Below, piece after piece: positions 27,101 through 35,021 of a stretch of 64,000 nt of DNA. The notes beneath the pieces were generated by a model. It was given only the letters and a program-made list of their open reading frames with translations, did no database searches and was not told the DNA's origin. The DNA is taken from the NCBI GenBank assembly GCA_964019425.1, contig OZ025825.1:720001-784000 (forward strand), read 5' to 3'. Source of the DNA: Flectonema sp. DT1601. Its lineage: Eukaryota; Euglenozoa; Diplonemea; Diplonemida; Diplonemidae. The translations under genes were made by a program, and so were the position numbers. Each line of letters begins with the position of its first letter. Position 1 is the first letter of the stretch.

Positions 27101-27928
27101 GAGGTGTTCTGTGGTCAGAATATATCAGCAACATACAACCAACGATCGACAGCAGGTATTACTACATTCACTCTGGAGCTGATGGTAAAATGTTCGAAAG
27201 CGATATTTAAAGTTACTGGTGAAGGACTAGTTCTGTACAGCACTCAGTTTGAAGCTGGGAATACAGCACCAGTTGAAACAGATGTCATATGGCTGTATCC
27301 AAAAGTTCAATTATCACTTGGTGTGTATAATTCATTGACCTTTGATGCGGCTGGCATCTCATCAACATTGGAACAGGCTCTGAAATCTTCTTTAGAACAA
27401 TTGGCTATTCAAAGTGAGGAAGTCATTGTTCGATATGTATGTGTTCTTCACATCACAGAGATGAGTGAGCTCAGCATTGATTCGACGCTACAAAATACAA
27501 ATCTTTGCGTTCCAATATACACCGCAAATGATACCAATTCAAGAAAAGTTGAACCCCTTGCTGTTGGAACATCTTGTGGTGAATCTGATTGTTTTGTGGT
27601 TTGTGTTGGTAACATAGTGACTACACAGTCTGCCGAGAGTATCGGAAACGCCTTGGATGTTATTATTTCTTCTCGTCTGTCTCTCGTTAGAGTAGAGTTC
27701 CCAGACGCTAAATATCCTTCTTCGTTTGTTACGGCTTCACCTGTTATTGTTCCTGTCGTTATCGCTCCGACTCTTTCACCAGATCGAACTCCAATCCCAT
27801 CATCGGGGGATGTGACGGTGGCTCCTTCTGTTGGTTTTGGAACTTCTGTCCCTGACTCGTCTGGTAATAGTATTGGAAGTAGTGTTGTTTTAGTTGTTGT
27901 TGTCGTTGTTATGATGTTGTTGATGTGA
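15065..27928 (+). CDS. Giant GPI-anchored-type surface protein with repeated Cys/Trp modules
   Basis: My exon model is 15065-20051, 20118-22115, 22187-23050, 23645-24070, 24145-24937, 25020-25537, 25614-26016, 26140-26423, 26487-26788 and 26873-27928, about 3,876 aa. The reading frame is kept at every join and introns are GT..AG; the intron near 26017-26156 has more than one possible pair of ends. A hydrophobic signal peptide (1 to about 23) starts it. Residues about 100-1300 hold at least nine diverged modules of 112-174 aa, each ending in a strand like YxVCYxx followed 6-20 residues later by Trp (for example FIVCYRRTGSGNSWRKLP at about 463). Many N-glycosylation sites are present. The C-terminus is Ser/Pro-rich, then a run of Val/Met/Leu with no cytosolic tail, as in GPI-anchor signals. 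No enzyme domain is recognised. It is probably a cell-surface or coat protein; its ligand is unknown. Confidence 0.8.
23051..23644 (+). repeat. Oversized intron carrying a dispersed-repeat fragment
   Basis: At 594 bp this intron of the surface-protein gene is 7-9 times longer than its siblings. It holds an A run and, at about 23170-23222, a segment (TAGCCCGAAACCAAC then TTTGTTTGTTGTCCTACGAA) that recurs at 39257-39292 between the two repeat blocks there. It appears that a repeat copy inserted and enlarged the intron; both edges still look spliceable (GTACGT..ACAG). Confidence 0.6.
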
Positions 27929-28387
27929 TGCTTGTGATTGGTTTAGTCGTGAAATTTTATATTGGTTATCACATTTTCTAATGTGGTTTTTTTGATTTTT
28001 AGGTAGTTCTTTTACACGTATATATTTTATCTATTTACTTATGTTTGTTCAAGATGTTTCTTATTAGTTTTAAAAAATAGTAGTCTTAAGGAAGAAATAA
28101 TTTAAAAAAAAAAAGAAAACACCAGACTTTTCCAGGTCTGGTGTTTTTTTTTTTTTTTTTTTTTGCATTTAACAAGTTTTGTAGGAACGAAAAAGAATGT
28201 TGGCAGCACACGTAAACCTCCTTTAGCTTTATCAGTTTAAGTCGGTTTACGGTTTCGTGCACAAACAAAAAATCACAGTGTTATATCATTATTTTCTGTA
28301 TAGTTGAAGATAAAGCCAATTCTTTTTTTTTTGTGTTTGTTCTTTTAGTCTGGTCAATTCGTTCGTTTTAACAAAATTATTATGTCT

Positions 28388-28420
<33 letters not shown>

Positions 28421-28711
28421 AATTTTATTTATTTATTTATTTACCCGTATTCAATCATTGCTAAAAAGCTACTAAAACATAACTTTGTGTTGTTGATTAT
28501 TATTATTTTTTCCACAAAATACACAGGTAATAAATACATGGTTTTCTTTGTTTTTAAAGTCAACTTTTCTTTTCAAGTTTACCCTAACCGTAAATATAAC
28601 TTTACCTCCACAGAAAAGAGCGTGTGAAGGTACACACAGCCAGGGAGTGCATATCAAAAAAAAAAAAAAAAAAAAGCAAAAACTCCTTTTTTTATTACTT
28701 TATATAAATAA
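27929..28711. other. Intergenic after the surface-protein gene
   Basis: No gene seen. It contains the strong hairpin at 28116-28147 (separate entry), long A and T runs, and a pyrimidine-rich CCACAG near 28609-28614 that could be the acceptor for the PUF gene. Confidence 0.45.
28116..28164 (+). terminator. Perfect 12-bp hairpin followed by a 21-base T run
   Basis: AAAACACCAGAC (28116-28127) and GTCTGGTGTTTT (28136-28147) pair perfectly around an 8-base loop; the 3' arm runs into T at 28144-28164, and the A run before it could lengthen the stem. It sits about 190 bp after the surface-protein stop. The shape is that of a bacterial intrinsic terminator, but in a nucleus it may instead mark a 3' end, a Pol III stop or a chance foldback. 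The symmetry is seen directly; a role is inference. Confidence 0.3.
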
Positions 28712-30844
28712 ATGGGTGTTGAATGCCAAGGAGGCAATGATCACGAACATGAAGAACAGATGATTAACACTTTGATAAAGAATATCCAATTAGAAAGTCC
28801 TGCTACGGAATCATTACAGAAAGGGAGAGCTCCGACAAGTTCATTAGGGATGTTGCCAGCGGGAGTGCCAGGAAATGGAAGAGATGGATGGGGGAACTGT
28901 CCTTCAGTTAGAGTGGCGCCACCAACACCTGAAAGTACACCTGTTCAGACTGGTAGAGCGTTACCGAGACCACTGTCAGCTGATATGCTTGCAGCTGGTG
29001 ATATTCCTATATCTCAACAACAGCGTGCGGCAACACCGACTGCTCAGACTAACGCTTTCAGCGATTCACCCCAAGCGACTTCGGCTACTCACGGAATAGT
29101 TCTTCTCCCTGGTACTAATATCCCTGCTCATTTACAAGAGACGTTAAATTCACCTCAGAAAGGTCAGTCTGTGCAGAGTCCCCAGAGAGTTCATTCTGAA
29201 ACTAATTCAATACCAGACAGAGAAGGTCCATCGCAATCAGTTCATCAACACAATCAAACGATTAATGGAAATGGTGGTTATTATCAACAACCTCATGGAC
29301 ACACATTCATGAATGAAGTTTTTCATCATCAAATGCTTCACGATCCTAGTCAACAGTATGGCGGAATTCCTTCTGATGATGTTCAGAGATTTCATCAACA
29401 AGAACAGATGCATCTACAGCACATGACGGCTATCCAACAATTCCATAATCCAAATATGTATCCTGTTTGGGATGGAGGTCAGTTAGTTGGTTATGTTAGA
29501 GTCGGAGACCAATCATGTCCTGAAATGGGAGATATCTGTGGAAACAATACCGGATTAGACTCAATGTATCATAACTTTAATATGCAACCTCATTACATGC
29601 AACAACAAGGTAGGCATTCACATCAGGTAATGGACGCAATGTATCTTAATGAAGATATGGTTGCTGGACTACCACAATCAGATTATGCTTCAGCGATAGT
29701 AAACCAACAACGACAAATGAGAAGGGGTCCTGAGATGCAAGAAAATCAAAAAGCTCAAGTTCTCAGTGGAATATGCGAGCTTTCCGACTTAATCGGAAGG
29801 GTTGTCGATTTCTCTAGAGATCAAGAGGGTTCGAGGTTTATTCAAAAACAATTATCTCACGGTTGTGATTCAGCTGATCGTCAAATGCTGTTCGATGAAG
29901 TTCTACCCCGAGCATTAGAACTCGTCTGTGATGTATTTGGTAACTACGTTGTTCAGAAATTATTAGAAACTGGAACTGAAGCACAAGTTGAACAAATGTC
30001 TGAAGCGTTTAAAGGTCACATTTTAGAATTATCACTCCAAACATATGGTTGCAGAGTTGTACAAAAGGCACTCGATGTAATGACACCTCAATATAAAGAA
30101 ATGGTCGCGACAGAGCTTCGAGGAAGTGTTCCGAAATGTGTCCAAGATCAAAATGGAAATCACGTGATTCAAAAATGTATTGAAACAATGCCGAATGAAG
30201 TTAACTTTATAGTCAGCGCATTTAAAGGAAACGTTCAACATTTAGCAACCCATGCTTATGGTTGTAGAGTCATTCAAAGACTACTTGAACATTGCAAATC
30301 ATTACCTCGATTGATATCTCCAATCTTAGATGAGATTCTCGGTCATGTTAACATGCTAGTCACCGACCAGTATGGAAATTATGTTGTTCAGGACCTTCTT
30401 ATTCATGGTGATGCGAAATATAGATACACTGTTAGCGGTCATTTACGAGGTTCGTTTTGTGAATTATCAAAACACAAATATGCCAGTAACGTAGTTGAAA
30501 AAATATTTCAATACGGAACTGCAAAGGAACGGTTTGAACTGCTTGACGAATTGATGGGAGGGATAACTAGTGAAGGGTATTCTCCGTTCTTGTGTATGGT
30601 TAAAGATCAGTATGCAAATTATGTAGTACAAAAGTTACTTGATTTGTCTGATGATCAGCAACGTGCTGCCATAATTAATCACATACAACCTCACTCTGCT
30701 ATGCTTCGAAAGTTTACGTATGGAAAGCACATCATGTCTCGTATTGATAGGCTGCTGGGTCTCGCTGTCTATGATGATGAAGAAGAAGGTGGTGAACAAA
30801 TGCAAGATGTCATCTATGCTGATCCAATGATGAGGAAATTATGA
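28712..30844 (+). CDS. Pumilio/PUF family RNA-binding protein
   Basis: 710 aa, single exon. Residues 1 to about 345 are low-complexity Gln/Pro/His-rich. From about 355 to the end lie eight Pumilio repeats. Their base-contact triplets read, repeat 1 to 8: SR/Q (GSRFIQ), NY/Q (GNYVVQ), CR/Q (GCRVVQ), NH/Q (GNHVIQ), CR/Q (GCRVIQ), NY/Q (GNYVVQ), SN/E (ASNVVE), NY/Q (ANYVVQ). By the known PUF code, read from repeat 8 to 1, this specifies UGUAUAUA, the classic Pumilio response element. Such proteins bind 3' UTRs in the cytoplasm and repress or localise mRNAs, often by recruiting CCR4-NOT. A 20-residue insert between repeats 7 and 8 (LMGGITSEGYSP) is common in the family. The start is the first ATG of the frame. 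Confidence 0.95.
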   Translation: MGVECQGGNDHEHEEQMINTLIKNIQLESPATESLQKGRAPTSSLGMLPAGVPGNGRDGWGNCPSVRVAPPTPESTPVQTGRALPRPLSADMLAAGDIPISQQQRAATPTAQTNAFSDSPQATSATHGIVLLPGTNIPAHLQETLNSPQKGQSVQSPQRVHSETNSIPDREGPSQSVHQHNQTINGNGGYYQQPHGHTFMNEVFHHQMLHDPSQQYGGIPSDDVQRFHQQEQMHLQHMTAIQQFHNPNMYPVWDGGQLVGYVRVGDQSCPEMGDICGNNTGLDSMYHNFNMQPHYMQQQGRHSHQVMDAMYLNEDMVAGLPQSDYASAIVNQQRQMRRGPEMQENQKAQVLSGICELSDLIGRVVDFSRDQEGSRFIQKQLSHGCDSADRQMLFDEVLPRALELVCDVFGNYVVQKLLETGTEAQVEQMSEAFKGHILELSLQTYGCRVVQKALDVMTPQYKEMVATELRGSVPKCVQDQNGNHVIQKCIETMPNEVNFIVSAFKGNVQHLATHAYGCRVIQRLLEHCKSLPRLISPILDEILGHVNMLVTDQYGNYVVQDLLIHGDAKYRYTVSGHLRGSFCELSKHKYASNVVEKIFQYGTAKERFELLDELMGGITSEGYSPFLCMVKDQYANYVVQKLLDLSDDQQRAAIINHIQPHSAMLRKFTYGKHIMSRIDRLLGLAVYDDEEEGGEQMQDVIYADPMMRKL

Positions 30845-31444
30845 TTCTTGATTTCTTAATTTTTTTTTTTTTTTTTTTAAAAAATCTTTTCTCTATTATT
30901 GCTTTCTTTTTTTTTTTAATTATTTTTTTATTACCTTAAAAATAAGAATGAATGTCACATAGTTTTTTTTTCCATCACTCATTTTTTTTTTCTTTTCATT
31001 TCCCCTTTAACAATAATGTAAATAGCAAATCGGGGGTGAGGTTTTTTTTACCCCAAAAAGAAAGAAAAAAAAGAACAGAAGTGAAGAGAAGAAGAAAAAA
31101 AAACCTTTTCTCGTTTACCCGAAATATTTTTCGTCCTTTTTTTTTTTTTTTTTTTTTGTTCCCATCGTTCTTTTTCCCTTAATCTGTAGTATGAGAAGCA
31201 CTGTCGTGTACACTCATATCCTTTTTTTTGTCAAAACATTAACCGTCTAAAAAAAAAAGTTTTTTTTTTTGCATAATTATACTTTTTCTTTCTTAAGGTA
31301 GCTTTATGCTAACTGCTTTGAACAGCAGTAGAGGAGATAGAACTCAGCTGCTCGAAAGCTAGCGAATTCCGATGGACATTAAAAAATCAGTTCTTTTGAA
31401 ATAGACTAATTGATAAATCCGATTTATTAATTAACTGGAATGAA

Positions 31445-31843
31445 GTCCCTTAGAACTTACTGATGAAGGCCTAAGAGGGACAAGTAGTATAAGATTAAGG
31501 CTACTGAAACTACATATTCCACACAAGTGTTTTATGGAACAGCAGAACAATTGTGTTTTTTATAACTTTTTTTTTTTTTTTTTTTTTGATTTAGTGCACC
31601 ATCTTATAATAAACTCATATTCTAACTTTATTGAGTTGCAAGAGAGAAGCACCCAACTCAAGTTAATAACCTATCTTGATTGGTTATTGCTATGGAGCTG
31701 TCGATAATTGGGAACCTCATAAGTCTTGCTCGTCGTTGTTGGCTCTGAAATTGCCACTCAGTGCCACGCACCAGACTGGAGTCTATCGCGTGTGCAAAAT
31801 TTTATTGAGCTTTTTTTTTTGTTTTTTTTTTTCGACGAGCAAG
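31445..31843. ncRNA. Candidate structured RNA (inverted-repeat cluster)
   Basis: Four perfect or near-perfect pairs lie within 400 bp: GTCCCTTAG/CTAAGAGGGAC (31445-31481), TTGAGTTG/CAACTCAA (31631-31661), AATAACC/GGTTATT (31665-31688) and CTTGCTCGTCG/CGACGAGCAAG (31725-31735 with 31833-31843). The last encloses about 95 bases with unusually balanced base composition for this window. No known RNA family is recognised, and the strand is not fixed by the symmetry. It could be a structured ncRNA or a decayed foldback element. Confidence 0.25.
31490..31630 (+). repeat. Dispersed copy of the RING-gene upstream repeat
   Basis: GAAACTAC then GTGTTTTATGG, AACAGCAGAACAA, a T-rich stretch, GATTTAGTGCAC and AATAAACTCATATTC match, in the same order, the tandem units at 60.96-62.0 kb upstream of the RING gene. 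Part of the same unit (TTTAGTGCAC ... AACTCATATTCTA) also occurs at about 52651-52702. It is therefore a dispersed family, not local slippage. Confidence 0.55.
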
Positions 31844-32939
31844 AGAGATGCAGCACATTAAGGTGAGATGACTACCTTGGATACTATGCTATGAACTGTA
31901 AAGAAATGATTATTTGAGTATAGTGAAGTACTTCTTAGTATTGCCGAAACTTTTTGCAGCCTTTTGTTCCCGCGAGGGAAGTAAGTGGTTGTTATCCTTT
32001 ACATTATATTTAGATGTGACAGCAGCCAGTAGCCAAGCCACCGTAAATCAAAATGTATTTTTTTAATACGGTTTTTTGACCTCCTTCTGTTGATTTCGTG
32101 AGATATCAAGTCACTGTACCGCTGTGATTGCGGTTCCCCAACACCAGAGTCTAATTTGTCCATCGCTTTGTGTCCTTAAAATCAATTCACCTCTTTGTCG
32201 TCCTGAATTCTCCTCTTTTATTTATTTATTTTTCTTTTCTTTTTTTATTGCTGCCTCTCTTCTGTTCTCTCGAAGTGTGTGTTCTCGCTGATATACGAGA
32301 TTAGCATTCTGAGATTCTCTTTAAAAAAGAAAAAAAAAAATACGAAATTCATTTACCGTTCTTTTTAATCAGCAACAAAAAAAAAAAAAATAATAATAAC
32401 TGGAAAGGTCTTCCGTCGTGTTCTTTCGCAAAAAGAGTCTGGTTTCTTATTTATTTAATTTTTTTGACCATTAAAAATCTGTACCAAGAAGTACATTTCA
32501 CTTGTTGTAACACACGTGGGATTACTGTTTTTTTTTTATTTTTATAAATGATACGGGAAAGAAAAAAACAAGGAAACTATTGGTACCTCGACCTCTATGC
32601 TATTCTAACAAAGAAGAAGAACAGCAAAAAAAATAGTTTTTCCTCAATCTGATTTTTTATATTCCCGTAAAAGTAGTAACCGAGGAAAAAAAAAAAAAAG
32701 GGGGGAGAGAGAGAGCGAGAATGAGACGGGGGAAAAAAAAAAAGAGAAAAAAAAACAAAAAAGATCAAATACGGGACAAGAAAAATGAAATATGCTCAGT
32801 TTTTTTTTCATCTCGGATTCCCAAAAGCAAAAAATTAAGAGACAGATTTATATAATTGTCGACGTTTGATATGTTTGTGTTGAGTTGGCAGGTATATCAC
32901 AATAATTATTATCATATTATTTTTTTATATAAAAGAAGG

Positions 32940-32970
<31 letters not shown>

Positions 32971-32972
<2 letters not shown>

Positions 32973-33717
32973 GAAAATAGCAATTCCGTTCACTGTTGCG
33001 ATGTTGTTTGCAACTGCTCAGGGTCAGGTGTTAGCCCCAGCTGATATCCCAGGAGAGGAGTTAATTAGAATGGGATTCAACTTAACATGTGAATCAGCTC
33101 CTTGTAATGTTACAAGCCAACCCCTCGATGATCTCACTGGGCCTGTGGCTTCTATTGCAAGCTTGTACCTGACTGCGAATGAAGAACCTGAAGATGATCA
33201 TTGGGATTTCAAACTTTACGTTAAGTGTGTTGGTAATGAATCCACTAACGAAGAATTCACTTGGCAAATATGTGGTCACGGTGTTGATTGTCTTAAGAAT
33301 AACTATACTACTTTTAAATGTCCGTATGAAACACCAGTTTGGATAACTGCATTAGACGCGTGGAGGTTTAACACGTCAACAACTGACGGAAGAATGTTCG
33401 TTCATGCTCATGTTGATGCTTGCTCAGCAGAAGTTTGTACGACACCGAAAAATGAAAGTTCTAAGAAAGGAGAAGTTCATTGGGCGATCTTTCTGGGAGC
33501 AATGTTAGCTGCAGCGTTCTTATTATTTATCGTGTGGATTAATAGAGTTGGCACTCGTGTTAACAGAAGACGGCATCATGAAGCTGTTAATGGTGATGTA
33601 CCAATGGAAGAATCACCAACAATATTAAAAGCACTTCCAAACCCAGGAATTGATCAAACACCTGAGCTGGTCGCTGCAGATGCAGCTCCGGCAGAACAAT
33701 CAAAGCTTCTCCCGTAG
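32971..33717 (+). CDS. Small type I membrane glycoprotein
   Basis: 248 aa, single exon. It has a clear signal peptide (MKIAIPFTVAMLFATAQG, cleavage near 18-20) and an ectodomain of about 150 residues with eight Cys (probably four disulphides) and about six N-glycosylation sequons (NLT, NVT, NES, NYT, NTS, NES). One transmembrane helix follows at about 170-190 (WAIFLGAMLAAAFLLFIVW), then Arg-rich stop-transfer residues and a 55-residue acidic/Pro cytosolic tail. I do not recognise the ectodomain. It is probably a plasma-membrane or endomembrane protein; a receptor or adhesion role is only a guess. The ATG follows 29 A plus T. Several hairpins lie just 3' of the stop. Confidence 0.8.
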
Positions 33718-35021
33718 GCTGATTCATATCTGTAACAGTAGGCAAGTTCCTTATGGTCTTTCCTTGTGCGTCCATATCTAGCCTATAGATTGATGTCTCG
33801 CTTCAAGAGAAAGTGAGATTGCTCTATGGTTTACTTTTTTTTTTTCTTTCATTTTTCTATAAATACGTTTCTTTGATTTTTTTTTTTTTTTTTTTTTTTA
33901 CGTGTGGTATAAATATATCGAGTATATCACACACGTTCAGTTTGGAAATGGTGTGTCTTCTATTGAAAAATTGGTCTTTTTATTTTCTAAGTACGATCGC
34001 CTGAGGAAGTAAGGGCTTCTTGTTTTTTTTAACTGTTATTTTTTTTTTTTTTTTTTTTTTTTTAATCTCGAATTTTGCTTTTCTCTGAAAAAGCGAAAAC
34101 AGCCGCGTGATCTGAAAAAAAAAAAAATTCTCTTTTTTTGTTCTTTTTTTTTTGTTGTGGATAATATAATATATACCTGAGGAACGCGTGATTATTAAAA
34201 AAAACAGAGAGACTTCGACTTCCTTTACTTCTACTGTTGTTATTACATGTAAGGATGTGCTATAAGCAAATGTGATACCTTCCCGCATTGGGTTACTCTA
34301 CCTGATGATAAATTTGGTAAACTCAATAAGTTTACCGTAGAATGTTTTTGGTAGAGTTGGTGATTTCATTTTTCTGACGCCTTAAGTCGGAATTGACTAG
34401 AACTACCCCACCCATCTATCGCTTTATATGTGCAGTTATCAATTTACCCATCCACACTTGTTGTTTTTTTTTTTTTTTTGTTTAGTCCCCTCCCGTGTGT
34501 TGTGACATTTAGCAAGCCGAGTATCCTTTTTTCCTTAGTATTTTTGCATGTTTCTTCGCGTGTTTTGTGTAAGTATCTGTATTCGGAAAAACAACAATCT
34601 GTATAGTTACTGTTGTTTACGTTATATGTTATTTTTGTTGTGTAGGGTTTCGTCTCTGAAACATGTATAGTAGTAAGAGGAAACTGGTCCTCAAACACGA
34701 ATCACTGGCTTTCCTTTATCAATCCCCTCTCTCAATGGTAGTGTGTTTTGTTGGTTGTGAGGAAAATTGTTTTTTTTTTTTTTTGTATGGTATAATTTTT
34801 ATTAATATTTTTTTTTTTCTTTTTTTTTTTTTGTTTACAAAATAGTAACAACAACAAATAATAAATATTTTTTTTTTTTTCAACAGGATTATTATTATGG
34901 AGGTCTCTCTTTTCTTGTGATGTTTTCTTATTTAGAAAAAAGGATTAGTCAAAAAAAAAAAAAAAAAAAAAAAAAAACGAAATAATAATATTATGAAATC
35001 AGTGAAAAAATTTCAAAGAAA
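33718..35021. other. Intergenic with three hairpins
   Basis: No gene seen. TCTCGCTT/AAGTGAGA (about 33796-33818), GTGTGGTATA/TATATCACAC (about 33904-33934, one G-T pair) and GGTAAACT/AGTTTACC (34316-34336, perfect 8 bp) can each form a stem-loop. Long T runs and a CAACAG near 34882-34887 precede the channel gene by about 135 bp. Confidence 0.45.

Larger units (their letters stand above)
30845..32970. other. Long intergenic region with repeat copy and inverted repeats
   Basis: No protein gene seen. It has T runs, a dispersed-repeat copy (31490-31630) and a block dense in inverted repeats (31445-31843), both listed separately. The last part, 32330-32970, is mostly A-rich low-complexity DNA, ending in 29 A and a T directly before the next ATG. 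Confidence 0.5.
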
